From contig JAZNYG010000021.1 of NCBI GenBank assembly GCA_045594245.1, positions 1 to 64,000 of the forward strand: a stretch of DNA of 64,000 bases, in the 5' to 3' direction. The stretch's first letter is position 1. Every line of letters begins with the position of its first letter. This document shows, piece by piece, positions 45,089 to 54,553 of the stretch. Source of the stretch: UBA1189 sp045594245 (lineage in GTDB: Bacteria; Bacteroidota; Bacteroidia; Bacteroidales; Bacteroidaceae). Made by a program: the position numbers and the translations under genes. The notes under the pieces are model-generated. The model was not told the origin of the DNA and ran no database searches. It saw only the letters and a list, made by a program, of their open reading frames with translations.

Positions 45089-46213
45089 TTACATGGCCTC
45101 AATTATGACGCGTCGGTTATAAGATGCTGGATTAAGGGTAGACACTCCACCTTTTCCTTCAATTGTAAGATTAGCTTTGTTAACGCCCAATTTGATAAGT
45201 TCATTGGCAATGGCCTGTGCACGGTGTTGTGAGAGCTGTTGGTTGTATTTGGTATCACCTGTAGCACTGTCGGCATACCCGACGATGTGTAACTTTAGTC
45301 CGTCAGCCTTGGCTACTTCTGCTACAGATTCTAGATTTACGAGGTCCTTGTGTGAAGCAATTTTGGCAGAGTTGAGTGTAAAGAAAATGGATTGGGGCGC
45401 AAAGCCGCGGTCGTCTACTATTACCTTCTCTTTGACGACTTCTTTAGGACGTTGAGCCAACTGGTTACGCAGGTTACGGTTCTTGGCCTGCTCTTGTGCC
45501 AATGCGTCGTTTAGGGCGGCCATCTCGGCAGCATTCATCATAACTAAAGAGCTGATGTCGGGGCTATTGTTCCAAGTGTTTCCGCCAATATTATAAGTGA
45601 TACCAGCTGTCACGGAAAATAGGTCATCGAAAGCGCGTTTGGGACCTGTCACACCATCCATATCCTTGTTGGCAAACAAGGCCCCCATCTCTAGATTTAT
45701 ATTCCATGCATCGCTTAATCGGAAGGTATTTATGATACCGGCATTGAATCCGAAAGAGTAGCTGTTATGATCAAATACACGCACAGTTCCCATACCGATA
45801 TAAGGTATCATATTGTACAGTCTCTCTGAGTTATATCCCAGGACCATATTGGTAGCATTCATTAACGCATCTATATGAAGATTCATATAGTCCAACTTCT
45901 TGTTGTATCCTTGTAGATTGTAGCCATTGACCGCAAGGCGCATACCAATGCCTGGCGTATACCATTTGCCTATGTATGCCAATCCTGAGAATGTGATGCG
46001 GTCTTTGAACTCTTGTTTTCCCTCGGGGTACATATAGGTGAATTGAGCACCAGCGTTCAGAGAAACGAACCAGTTGTCCCAAAAGCTATTTGTCTGTATG
46101 CTATACTTTGAGACGGGAACCTCTGCTATCTCCACTACCTCGGTCACTTGGGCTTGGGCCACTGATACCGACATTAAACTGGCCACAGCCATCAAACTAA
46201 TTACTTTTTTCAT
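45089..46213 (-). CDS. OmpA family outer membrane protein
   Basis: 374 residues. Signal peptide ending SVAQAQ, an N-terminal beta-barrel of ~200 residues (WDNWFVSLNAGAQFTYMYPE; GMGTVRVFDHNSYSFGFNAG), a short coiled linker (EMAALNDALAQEQAKNRNLR), and a C-terminal OmpA peptidoglycan-binding domain: SIFFTLNSAKIASHKDL, LHIVGYADSATGDTKYNQQL, SQHRAQAIANELIKLGV, YNRRVIIEAM. It links the outer membrane to peptidoglycan. The gene is a single unit with its own terminator. Confidence 0.95.
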   Translation of the reverse strand: MKKVISLMAVASLMSVSVAQAQVTEVVEIAEVPVSKYSIQTNSFWDNWFVSLNAGAQFTYMYPEGKQEFKDRITFSGLAYIGKWYTPGIGMRLAVNGYNLQGYNKKLDYMNLHIDALMNATNMVLGYNSERLYNMIPYIGMGTVRVFDHNSYSFGFNAGIINTFRLSDAWNINLEMGALFANKDMDGVTGPKRAFDDLFSVTAGITYNIGGNTWNNSPDISSLVMMNAAEMAALNDALAQEQAKNRNLRNQLAQRPKEVVKEKVIVDDRGFAPQSIFFTLNSAKIASHKDLVNLESVAEVAKADGLKLHIVGYADSATGDTKYNQQLSQHRAQAIANELIKLGVNKANLTIEGKGGVSTLNPASYNRRVIIEAM

Positions 46214-46379
46214 ACTGTTAGGTTTTTAATTTATGTTTACAAAAAAGTCTTGTGTATCAAATTAACACGCTTCTCTGAAATTTGTTTTCCAAAACCTTAC
46301 ATTAACATTACCGCCTCTAGGGGTATAGCGATGTGGAAAATAATATTCATCTTTATTTCTTCTTTACAAGTTAATATAC

Positions 46380-46388
46380 TACCTTTGT
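46380..46388 (+). promoter_or_regulatory. -7 box of the nadD unit
   Basis: TACCTTTGT matches TAnnTTTGY, 70 bp before the ATG of nadD. The 244-bp gap upstream holds nothing else I can name. Confidence 0.5.
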
Positions 46389-46457
46389 CTATGTGAAAAG
46401 GCTCTCTTCTGATAATTAAGACAAAAATTATAAATAACATATATAGGACACTTTTCA

Positions 46458-47093
46458 ATGAACCAATATTCTCGCTTTGCTCGACGTGTCGGAATCTTCG
46501 GAGGCTCGTTCAATCCCATTCACTTGGGCCACACGGCGTTGGCTGCAGCCGTTTGTGAGCAGGGACTGGTCGACGAAGTGTGGCTCATGGTGAGCCCTCA
46601 GAATCCCTTTAAGCAGAACTTAGAACTTCTTGATGAGGATATGCGGCTTGCTATGACTCGCCTTGCCGTGGCGCCCTATCCCATGCTGCAGGCTTGCGAC
46701 TTCGAGTTCAACCTTCCCCGCCCCTCTTACACCTACCACACTCTGCAGGCCTTGCGCGCGGCTTACCCCGACCGCGAGTTCAGCCTTATTATCGGTGAAG
46801 ACAACTGGGATAGCTTCCATCGTTGGTATCGCAGTGACGACATCTTGCGCGAGACCCCTATTGTCGTATATCCTAGGGGAGTGGATTCGCAGATTACAAA
46901 TCATAATCCGTCATCGCCTTTAGCACCGTCGGAAGGCGAACAACGCGTAGGTGTTCAAGTATTGGACTTTCCACTTCTCCCCTATAGCTCTACAGAGATA
47001 CGCGCTCTCCTCGCAGCGGGAGAGGATGCTGGCCACATGCTCCATCCCGATGTGGCGCACTATATCCACCAACATAATCTTTACAAGCAATGA
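46458..47093 (+). CDS. nadD: Nicotinate-nucleotide adenylyltransferase
   Basis: 211 residues, cytoplasmic. Nucleotidyltransferase fold with GIFGGSFNPIHLGHTAL (dinucleotide-binding GxFNPxHxGH motif), WLMVSPQNPFK, FSLIIGEDNWDSFHRW and the C-terminal SSTEIRALL (SxTxxR motif). It adenylates nicotinate mononucleotide to deamido-NAD in NAD synthesis. The stretch SQITNHNPSSPLAPSEGEQR (~155-175) is a family-atypical insertion of low complexity. The stop overlaps the start of the next gene by 4 bp. Confidence 0.93.
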   Translation: MNQYSRFARRVGIFGGSFNPIHLGHTALAAAVCEQGLVDEVWLMVSPQNPFKQNLELLDEDMRLAMTRLAVAPYPMLQACDFEFNLPRPSYTYHTLQALRAAYPDREFSLIIGEDNWDSFHRWYRSDDILRETPIVVYPRGVDSQITNHNPSSPLAPSEGEQRVGVQVLDFPLLPYSSTEIRALLAAGEDAGHMLHPDVAHYIHQHNLYKQ

Positions 47094-47719
47094 ACCGTAC
47101 TTTTCTCACTTCCCTGCTCCTTGCTGCCATCTGTACCTTAGGTGCGCAGAACCTTCCTGTCCCATATCAACTTGCTCCGGACTATATGCAGCAGATGCTC
47201 TCTCAAGTGATAGCCTCCGACTGTCGCGTTCTTAACATCAGCGATGGTAGTGGTCATTATATAGGGCATTCGCGTCAGAATGTCTTTTTTGGTTGGGGCA
47301 GCTACCATGCCAATGGCGGCAACTGCTGGATAGGGCAGTGGGCAGGTGGCAAGTGCCTTTTTGGTATCCTTATCAAGGATGGTGAAGCTCGTGTCGGATC
47401 CGATAGCCATCACATTGTTTATAATCTCACTAACGGTCTTCCGTTACGTATTCTCAAGGATGGGGAGACGCACGTTTTCTCTACAGCTCAAGCCGAAACC
47501 TATCCTCTTCGCTTCTTACGTCTTGCATACGAAGGTGACGACTTCTACATCGGTGAAGTGCAGGGCGGACTTCCCCACGGCCAAGGAATCTATTATTGGG
47601 TATCGGGCAATCACTGGTATGGCACCTTCAAAGAGGGCTACCGTAGTGGCTATGGAGCTCTATTCGCCACTGACGGTGTTGTCGACCACGGCCTATGGCT
47701 TGGCAATGACAAACAGTAG
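47090..47719 (+). CDS. Secreted MORN-repeat protein
   Basis: 209 residues with a signal peptide (MNRTFLTSLLLAAICTLGAQ). The C-terminal part has two MORN-type repeats: YIGEVQGGLPHGQGIYYWVS and WYGTFKEGYRSGYGALFATD. The N-terminal ~120 residues include weaker similar turns (GWGSYHANGGNCWIGQWAGG). Function unknown; MORN repeats mediate protein or lipid binding. It overlaps nadD by ATGA, so the two are translationally coupled, although no functional link is apparent. Confidence 0.82.
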   Translation: MNRTFLTSLLLAAICTLGAQNLPVPYQLAPDYMQQMLSQVIASDCRVLNISDGSGHYIGHSRQNVFFGWGSYHANGGNCWIGQWAGGKCLFGILIKDGEARVGSDSHHIVYNLTNGLPLRILKDGETHVFSTAQAETYPLRFLRLAYEGDDFYIGEVQGGLPHGQGIYYWVSGNHWYGTFKEGYRSGYGALFATDGVVDHGLWLGNDKQ

Positions 47720-47789
47720 TTCTTTGTGTCTGTTTCTCGACCATCAATCCTTTATAGGCCTAAATAACTTTTATTTGTCTTTATAACAA

Positions 47790-47830
47790 AAAGGAGTCGG
47801 TATGCACCCATACCGACTCCTTTCTTCTTT
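47790..47830. terminator. Bidirectional terminator
   Basis: A perfect 15-bp stem (AAAGGAGTCGGTATG, 47790-47804, with its complement at 47809-47823) lies between convergent genes, with A-rich sequence on the left and TTCTTCTTT on the right. Confidence 0.92.
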
Positions 47831-47842
47831 GTTATGAGTCAA

Positions 47843-49816
47843 TTACTTTACGTATACCTTGCGGGCAGTGCCGTCGGCATAGCGTACGATGTTGATGCCA
47901 GGCTGCAAGGTGGCTTGGCGTACACCGGCAATTGAGTAGTAGGCTACAGCCTCAATGCTACCTGTGGTGGCATCCTCGATGCCCATGATGTTGTTATACT
48001 CATCGATAGATACGAAGTGCAGTGTGGCGCGTACGATGACGCTCTTGCCATTGGCTACATACATTACGCGTGACTGGTAGTCCTTGCCCTCTTCTACGCG
48101 GTAGGTACGGCGGTACTGTGTCACGCTACCATCCTCGTTCTCCCAGTCCCAGATGACTGAAGCTCGCATAGCAGGAGCACTGGTGATGGTTCCGCCTTCT
48201 ATGTCGTCGCCTTCCTCTTCGGGTACATACTCGGTCCAGTAGTCATAGAAGTGGTAGGTCACGCTATCGGCAGCTGCATTTATCTTGATGCAGTATACGG
48301 CGGGTGTGGCGTTGCCTCCGAAGATGGAGTTCCAACCACCATTATAGAGGGTGAAGTCGCCGTTGGCGTCGCGCCACCAGTCGAATGTCTCCATGTGATC
48401 GCAGTAGCTGTCGTTGGGACGCAGTGGATGCATCACTGCCTCGCTGATATCGCTGATGCCAAGGGTAGTGCAGATGTCGGTAGCGTCGAGTGTAGATATG
48501 GTCTTGGTGTACTCCTGGTCAGTGATGGCAAGGCTCATGTATGCCTCTACGTCAATGGTCTTCTGCAACTCGGGGCCCTTGATAGAGAACGAGATGCTGT
48601 ATGAGTCGGTGCTGGTGGTCAGCGTGTCGGTGGTTCTGGTAGCGATATTTACCTGTACCAATACGGCGCCTGTAGCCACAATCTTGTAGGCATGACCCTC
48701 TACGAAGGGATATTCAACAGGTACCACGGTGCCGCCTTGGGCTGTAGATACCGTCTTTACAGGCTCTTCACTGCCGTCAACATATACGTCCATATTTACT
48801 GCGAGGGCATTAAACATGTTCAAGGCGAAATTGGTGGGGTTGGGGTAGGTGAGGGCGAGGCCTGCAGCGTTAAACTCGGCAATGCCGTCGTAAACCACAC
48901 CATCTTCGGTGTTCCAGGTTGCAGTGCCCCACTCGAATACGGTAGGATCGCCACTTGGGTCCTCTTCACTTTCTGCATTGGTGATAACCGCTGTGGTGAG
49001 TGCCATGCCGGGACGCTGCTGTACGGCAACCTTCATCTCAAAGGTTCCGTCGGCGGCCACATAGCCTGTGAGGGCGCTGCTGGGGAACGACATCATGCCT
49101 GCGGCGATGTTGAATGTGTCTTTGGCCAACTCATAAGAGCCGTCAGCTTTGCTGGTTACGGTAACATTCTCGATGGTTGTTTCTGCCACCTCCAGGTTCA
49201 TCGCTCCCATAGCAAAGGAGAATGCGGGGAAGAGCACGTTCACCTTACCTTCTACTTCCGATACGGTAACGGCTTTCTCGCCCAATTCTACTACAGTGCC
49301 GTCCACATGGTTGAGTTTCATGTCGCCCTTGTGCTCGCCAAGGTAGGCGGGCTCATCGCTGCCTGCCTCAGCAAAGAAGTAGGCTGTGGTGAGTGCCATG
49401 GCAGGGTTTTGCTTTACCTCAACAATCATCTCTGCTGCGCCGTCGGCATATATGGTGCCAGAGAAAGTACAGTTAGGATAGCTGCTGGTCATGCCGTTGG
49501 CTGCAGGGGGGGGAGTGATAGCAAATACCTCTTTAGCAAGAGCGTACGAACCGTCTGCTTCAGCTGATACGGCTACGTCTTCTACGGTGAACTCGCCAAG
49601 CTCAGTGCCAGTCATGATAGCGAACGAGGGGAAAGTAACATTAATTATACCCTCCTCGGTCTCGGTGATGGTCACGGTTTGTGCCTCCAGTGAAGCCTCC
49701 TGTCCAGTAAGGTGGGTAAGGTTGATGTTGCCATTGTAAGTACCTACAATGGCGCTTTGTGCATAGCCGGCAACGACACCGACAAGCATCAATGCAAATA
49801 GTGTAATTTTCTTCAT
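47843..49816 (-). CDS. Calycin-like repeat protein with secretion tail
   Basis: 657 residues. Signal peptide MKKITLFALMLVGVVAGYAQ. Two similar calycin-like modules, ~22-145 (GTYNGNINLTHLTGQEASLE ... FPSFAIMTG) and ~157-290 (GEHKGDMKLNHVDGTVVELG ... FPAFSFAMG), are clear internal duplicates. The middle (~400-530) starts SYSISFSIKGPELQKTIDVE and looks like DUF4859. The last ~35 residues (YYSIAGVRQATLQPGIN-IVRYADGT) form a C-terminal sorting-type tail similar to that of the protein at 1-1609. Secreted or surface protein of unknown function. Divergent from the SusC gene at 49978. Confidence 0.8.
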   Translation of the reverse strand: MKKITLFALMLVGVVAGYAQSAIVGTYNGNINLTHLTGQEASLEAQTVTITETEEGIINVTFPSFAIMTGTELGEFTVEDVAVSAEADGSYALAKEVFAITPPPAANGMTSSYPNCTFSGTIYADGAAEMIVEVKQNPAMALTTAYFFAEAGSDEPAYLGEHKGDMKLNHVDGTVVELGEKAVTVSEVEGKVNVLFPAFSFAMGAMNLEVAETTIENVTVTSKADGSYELAKDTFNIAAGMMSFPSSALTGYVAADGTFEMKVAVQQRPGMALTTAVITNAESEEDPSGDPTVFEWGTATWNTEDGVVYDGIAEFNAAGLALTYPNPTNFALNMFNALAVNMDVYVDGSEEPVKTVSTAQGGTVVPVEYPFVEGHAYKIVATGAVLVQVNIATRTTDTLTTSTDSYSISFSIKGPELQKTIDVEAYMSLAITDQEYTKTISTLDATDICTTLGISDISEAVMHPLRPNDSYCDHMETFDWWRDANGDFTLYNGGWNSIFGGNATPAVYCIKINAAADSVTYHFYDYWTEYVPEEEGDDIEGGTITSAPAMRASVIWDWENEDGSVTQYRRTYRVEEGKDYQSRVMYVANGKSVIVRATLHFVSIDEYNNIMGIEDATTGSIEAVAYYSIAGVRQATLQPGINIVRYADGTARKVYVK

Positions 49817-49890
49817 AATAATACCTATTTTAATATGTTAAGTAAATAATATGTGTGATTCGTGTGAAAATTCCAACTGTTAATCGAGCG

Positions 49891-49898
49891 CAAATATA
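49891..49898 (-). promoter_or_regulatory. -7 box of the calycin-like gene
   Basis: On the minus strand TATATTTG followed by C. A -33 TTTG is not seen. Confidence 0.45.
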
Positions 49899-49907
49899 CT
49901 AATTAAA

Positions 49908-49940
49908 TTTGTAGCTTCGAGGTAATTGTTTTAAATTTGC
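49908..49940 (+). promoter_or_regulatory. Promoter of the third SusCD operon
   Basis: TTTG (49908-49911), 20-bp spacer, TAAATTTGC (49932-49940): both consensus boxes are present. The ATG is 38 bp further. Confidence 0.75.
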
Positions 49941-49977
49941 GCAATTTTATGAAAATAAATTTCAGTTTATAAAAAAT

Positions 49978-52900
49978 ATGGGGCGAATTTGTAAGAAACT
50001 TATTGGCATAGTGGCGTTCCTGCTCCCTGTCGCTATTTCTGCTCAGGGTGGCGAGGTTAATGACACCGTAGCATCGGTGCCTGCGGCCAGGATGATGGCG
50101 AGCCAGACATCGCAGCGCCCAGTCGATGGGGTATTGTTGCAGGGTGTGGTGACCGATACGGATGAATTCCCGCTGCCGGGTGTACATATTATAGTAAAAG
50201 AGACTCAGACGGGTGTGGCCTCCGATGAGAATGGTGAGTTCACGATCTTGCTTCCCAAGGGACAGCAAGCGACGGTAGAGTTCTCTTTTATCGGTATGCA
50301 GACACTGACCAAAGTGTATGACGGCACCAAGAATCACGTGAAGCAGGTAATCGTGCTGAGCAGTGGTGAGGAACTCGAGGAGGTGGTTGTAACTGGTCTT
50401 TTCGACTATAACTCCCGTACTTTTACCGGTAGTGCCGTGTCGTATACACAAGAGGACCTGAAGTCCATCGGTAACAATAACGTACTGAAGATTATCCAGT
50501 CGCTCGACCCTGCCTTCATCGTAGAGACCAACAGTATCAATGGCTCTAACCCTAACCACATGGCCGATATCACGCTGCGTGGTAACGCTTCGTTCGGAGG
50601 TCTGCAGGGTGAGTATTCGGGCAATCCCAATGCTCCGCTCTTCATCCTCGATGGTTTCGAAGCGTCACAGGAACAGATTTTCGACTTGGATATGAATCGC
50701 GTGAAGTCGGTGACCATCCTCAAGGACGGTGCAGCTAAAGCCATCTACGGTTCTAAAGCCTCAAACGGCGTTATCGTGGTAGAGACCATTCTACCCGAGG
50801 CTGGACGTCTGCGCGTGACCTATACCGGTGACCTCAGTGTGGAGACCCCTGACCTTACCAGCTACAACTTGACAAATGCCGCCGAGAAACTTCAGGTCGA
50901 ACTGAATGCCGGTCGCTACTCTTCATCGTCGCCCTATTACCAGGCATTGCTCGATGAACAATATTATGCCATCGCAGCCGATATAGCCCGTGGCGTTGAT
51001 ACCTACTGGCTGTCGCAGCCCTTGCGTACCAGCGTGGGACAGAAACACTCGGCCTCTTTTGAGGGCGGTACCGAGGAGATGCGCTATTCGGCTATGATTG
51101 GCTACAACGATGTGGCTGGTGTGATGAAGCAGTCGGGCCGTCGTAACGTACAGGGAAATATCAATCTCTCCTACCGCTATGGCAAGTGGATGTTCCGCAA
51201 CTCCCTCAGCGTCACCCGTAACCAGGCTGATGACAGTCCCTTCGGCTCGTTCAGCGATTACGTCAGTGTGAATCCCTACTTCTCGCCCTACGATGCGAAT
51301 GGCAACATACGCAAGGTGCTGGGTTATTACACTGCACCTGGCTACAATGGTAGCGTGCTCACCTATTATAATCCGCTCTACAATGCTACGCTGGGCACGA
51401 AGAACTTCTCTAAGTATACCGAAATCGTGGAGAACTTCTACATCGAGTTCCGCCCCATTGATGACTTGCGCTTCACGGCCCGCTTGGGATATACCTTCAA
51501 GGACAACCGTCGAGAGGACTTCTATCCTGGCGACCACACTAACTTCAATGACTGGACGGGCGACCGCTACTTCCAGCGCGGAAGCTACTCCATCACCAAT
51601 GGCGAGTCCAACAACCTCAACATAGACCTTACCGCCAACTATTCGCACCAGTGGGGCAAGCATCAGCTCTTGGGAAATGCAGCTTATTCGCTGCAGAGCA
51701 CCAATTCACTGTCCGAGGGCATGGTGGCATGGGGCTTCCTAAACAATCATGTGGACTACATCACCTTTGCCAAGCAATATGCCGAAGGAGGCAAGCCCTC
51801 AGGCTCGGAAAGCACCACACGCAGCTTGGGTATCACCGGTGCGGTCAACTATAGCTACGACGAGCGCTACCTGTTTGATGCCAGCTTGCGCTTCAACGGA
51901 TCTTCGGTGTTTGGTAGCAACAACCGTTGGGGTACCTTCTGGAGTGCCGGTACGGGATGGAACCTCCATAACGAAGCTTTCATGGAGGATGCCGACTGGC
52001 TTACACTGGCCAAGTTCCGCGTCACCTATGGCTTGACCGGTAATCAGAACTTCTCGCCCTACCAGTCGAAGGCAACCTATAAGTTCTACGACAACATCAT
52101 CTACGATAATATCTCGGGAGCCTACCTGATGGGTATGCCCAATTCGAACCTCAAGTGGCAGCAGACGGGCGATTTCAACGTCGGTCTCGACCTCGGCCTG
52201 TTCAACGACCTTAACTTGCGCGTCGACCTTTATGACAGCCGTACTCGCGATGCTCTCATCGCCATGTCCATTCCCACCTCAACAGGTTTCACCACCTATA
52301 TGGAGAATATGGGTAATGTGCGCAACCGCGGTGCTGAGGCCATGCTCAACTGGCGTTTCCTCCACAAGGGACAATCTTACATGAGCTTGAGCGGAAGCAT
52401 TGGTCACAACAAGAACCAAGTGACGGAGATTAGCGAGGCGCTGAAGAACTACAACAGCGAGCAGGATGCCAACTCCACCAAGTCGCCCATCATCCGCTAC
52501 GAAGAGGGACAGTCGATGACAGCCATCTGGGCAGTGCGCTCACTGGGTATCGACCCCGCCACCGGTAAGGAGATGTTCCTGAAGAAGGATGGCGTGACCA
52601 CCACCTACGATTACACCACCGACGACTACATCATCGCTGGCGACAGCAACCCGATTGTACACGGTACCTTCGGCTTCAACGGTGAGTGGAAGGGCATCGG
52701 TCTCAACCTCCTCTTCAGCTATCAGTGGGGTGGCGACTATTACAACCAGACTTTGGTGGACCGCGTGGAGAATGCCAATGTGGCCTACAACGTGGACAGC
52801 CGTATCTTCCGCGATACATGGCAGAAGGTGGGCGATGTGGCTTTGTACAAGCACATCTCCAGCAATCCCACTACGACGTATGCCTCTACCCGTTTCGTGC

Positions 52901-53106
52901 AGCGCGACAATACGCTCGACTTCACCTCCCTCTCTGCCTACTACGACTTCAAGTATTGCGACTGGCTGAAGCGGGCCAACATTGAGCGCATGCGTGTGAC
53001 ACTCTATATGAACGATGTTTTCCACCTCTCTACCATCAAGACTGAGCGTGGACTCAACTACCCGTATGCACGTACCTATTCACTATCTGTAACCACTACA
53101 TTCTGA
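49978..53106 (+). CDS. SusC/RagA-type TonB-linked outer membrane transporter (third system)
   Basis: 1042 residues. Signal peptide MGRICKKLIGIVAFLLPVAI-SAQ, regulatory-like domain (LLQGVVTDTDEFPLPGVHII), then TonB/plug motifs ELEEVVVTGLFDYNSRTFTG, ADITLRGNASFGGLQGEYSG, NAPLFILDGFEASQ and VTILKDGAAKAIYGSKASNG. The barrel ends SLSVTTTF. First gene of a five-gene operon; the SusD start overlaps its stop. Codons here favour C-ending forms much more than those of the SusC genes at 7749 and 15974, and the plug sequence is unlike theirs. Confidence 0.93.
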   Translation: MGRICKKLIGIVAFLLPVAISAQGGEVNDTVASVPAARMMASQTSQRPVDGVLLQGVVTDTDEFPLPGVHIIVKETQTGVASDENGEFTILLPKGQQATVEFSFIGMQTLTKVYDGTKNHVKQVIVLSSGEELEEVVVTGLFDYNSRTFTGSAVSYTQEDLKSIGNNNVLKIIQSLDPAFIVETNSINGSNPNHMADITLRGNASFGGLQGEYSGNPNAPLFILDGFEASQEQIFDLDMNRVKSVTILKDGAAKAIYGSKASNGVIVVETILPEAGRLRVTYTGDLSVETPDLTSYNLTNAAEKLQVELNAGRYSSSSPYYQALLDEQYYAIAADIARGVDTYWLSQPLRTSVGQKHSASFEGGTEEMRYSAMIGYNDVAGVMKQSGRRNVQGNINLSYRYGKWMFRNSLSVTRNQADDSPFGSFSDYVSVNPYFSPYDANGNIRKVLGYYTAPGYNGSVLTYYNPLYNATLGTKNFSKYTEIVENFYIEFRPIDDLRFTARLGYTFKDNRREDFYPGDHTNFNDWTGDRYFQRGSYSITNGESNNLNIDLTANYSHQWGKHQLLGNAAYSLQSTNSLSEGMVAWGFLNNHVDYITFAKQYAEGGKPSGSESTTRSLGITGAVNYSYDERYLFDASLRFNGSSVFGSNNRWGTFWSAGTGWNLHNEAFMEDADWLTLAKFRVTYGLTGNQNFSPYQSKATYKFYDNIIYDNISGAYLMGMPNSNLKWQQTGDFNVGLDLGLFNDLNLRVDLYDSRTRDALIAMSIPTSTGFTTYMENMGNVRNRGAEAMLNWRFLHKGQSYMSLSGSIGHNKNQVTEISEALKNYNSEQDANSTKSPIIRYEEGQSMTAIWAVRSLGIDPATGKEMFLKKDGVTTTYDYTTDDYIIAGDSNPIVHGTFGFNGEWKGIGLNLLFSYQWGGDYYNQTLVDRVENANVAYNVDSRIFRDTWQKVGDVALYKHISSNPTTTYASTRFVQRDNTLDFTSLSAYYDFKYCDWLKRANIERMRVTLYMNDVFHLSTIKTERGLNYPYARTYSLSVTTTF

Positions 53107-54542
53107 TGACAATGAAACGAACAAGATATTATATAGCTGCAGCTCTGATGGCGCTGATGGCCACCTCGTGTAACGAATGGCTCGATGTGCAGCCCCATTC
53201 GCAGATCGAAGATACCGAACTCTTCACCACCGAGAGCGGCTACAAGGAGGCGCTGGCAGGTGTCTACTCCTCTATGGTGACCTCCGCTACCTACTCCAAG
53301 GAGATGACCTTTGGCTTCATGGGTGTGCTGGGGCAGGAGTGGGACTATTACTCATCGGCACAGTATGATGCCGTTGCTTCCTACGACTACGAGGCGGCAT
53401 TGCCAACCAACTACATCAATGGCATCTGGCGCACCAACTATAGCGGCATCGCCAATGTCAACAACCTCTTGGCCCATATCGACAACGGTGTCAGCCTGTT
53501 CTCGGCAGACAACTACAACGTCATCAAGGGCGAGGCGCTGGCTTTGCGTGCGATGCTTCATTTCGACCTCCTGCGCTGTTTCGGGGTCAGCTTTGCTGTC
53601 AATCCCGATATGCCTGCTATCCCTTACAGCACGGCGCTCGACTATCACGTATTCCCTCAGCTGAAGGTGCGTGAGGTGGCCGACCGTATTCTTGCAGACC
53701 TCCACGTGGCCGATTCGCTTCTTGGAGAGAGCGATCCCATTGCTACGGGGCGTGTCATCACTGAATTGGACGACAATGGCTACCTCATCAACCGCCAGGT
53801 ACATCTCAACTACTACGCTGTCAAGGGATTGCAGGCTCGTGTAAATATGTGGTGTGGCCAGTATGCCGAGGCATTGGCTGCAGCCGAGGAGGTCATTGGT
53901 AGCGAAGCCTTCAGTTGGAGCACGGTGGAGAATATGAGTCGTGGCTACGACCGCTGTATGGCCGACGAGCATCTCTTCGCACTCAACCACCTGACCCTCA
54001 CTGCCGATGTGGCCGATATCTATTTCGATGAGGGTAGTGCCACCAGCTTTGCCGTCAACCGCGAGCGCCTGCTCACCTACTACGACAATGCCACGCAGGA
54101 CTACCGCTACACCTTCCTGTTCAAGGCGGGTACGGGTACCACTTTCGACAATCGCTACATCACCAAGTATGATCCTTCGGCCTCGTCAGACAGCTATTAC
54201 AACTACAAGATGCCGCTGATGCGCCTGCCCGAGATGTACCTCATCAAGAGCGAAGCCGAGTACCGCACCGGGATGACCGATGCCGCCTTGGCTACACTCA
54301 ACCAGCTGCGTGCCAATCGCAACCTGCCTGCCCTGCAGGAGCTACCCAAGGACTTCAACACCGAGCTGGTCAATGAGTACCGTCGCGAGTTTCTGGGCGA
54401 GGGACAGCTCTTCTTCCTCTACAAGCGTCTCAACCATCCGGTGATAGCCTTCTCCGATATCGACCCCGTAGCTACCCGTAGCTACACCTTCCCATTGCCG
54501 TTGTCAGAGACACAGTCGGCCGAACGTGAACCTAACAAATAA
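53106..54542 (+). CDS. SusD/RagB family lipoprotein (third system)
   Basis: 478 residues; ATG at 53106 overlaps the SusC stop (TGATG), with an alternative ATG at 53112. Lipobox MATSCNEW, then LDVQPHSQIEDTELFTTESG. SusD core: ALALRAMLHFDLLRCFGVSF; C-terminal FNTELVNEYRREFLGEGQLF. Forms the lid of the preceding SusC. Shorter than the SusD proteins of the first locus. Confidence 0.92.
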   Translation: MTMKRTRYYIAAALMALMATSCNEWLDVQPHSQIEDTELFTTESGYKEALAGVYSSMVTSATYSKEMTFGFMGVLGQEWDYYSSAQYDAVASYDYEAALPTNYINGIWRTNYSGIANVNNLLAHIDNGVSLFSADNYNVIKGEALALRAMLHFDLLRCFGVSFAVNPDMPAIPYSTALDYHVFPQLKVREVADRILADLHVADSLLGESDPIATGRVITELDDNGYLINRQVHLNYYAVKGLQARVNMWCGQYAEALAAAEEVIGSEAFSWSTVENMSRGYDRCMADEHLFALNHLTLTADVADIYFDEGSATSFAVNRERLLTYYDNATQDYRYTFLFKAGTGTTFDNRYITKYDPSASSDSYYNYKMPLMRLPEMYLIKSEAEYRTGMTDAALATLNQLRANRNLPALQELPKDFNTELVNEYRREFLGEGQLFFLYKRLNHPVIAFSDIDPVATRSYTFPLPLSETQSAEREPNK

Positions 54543-54553
54543 GGACAGTTACT

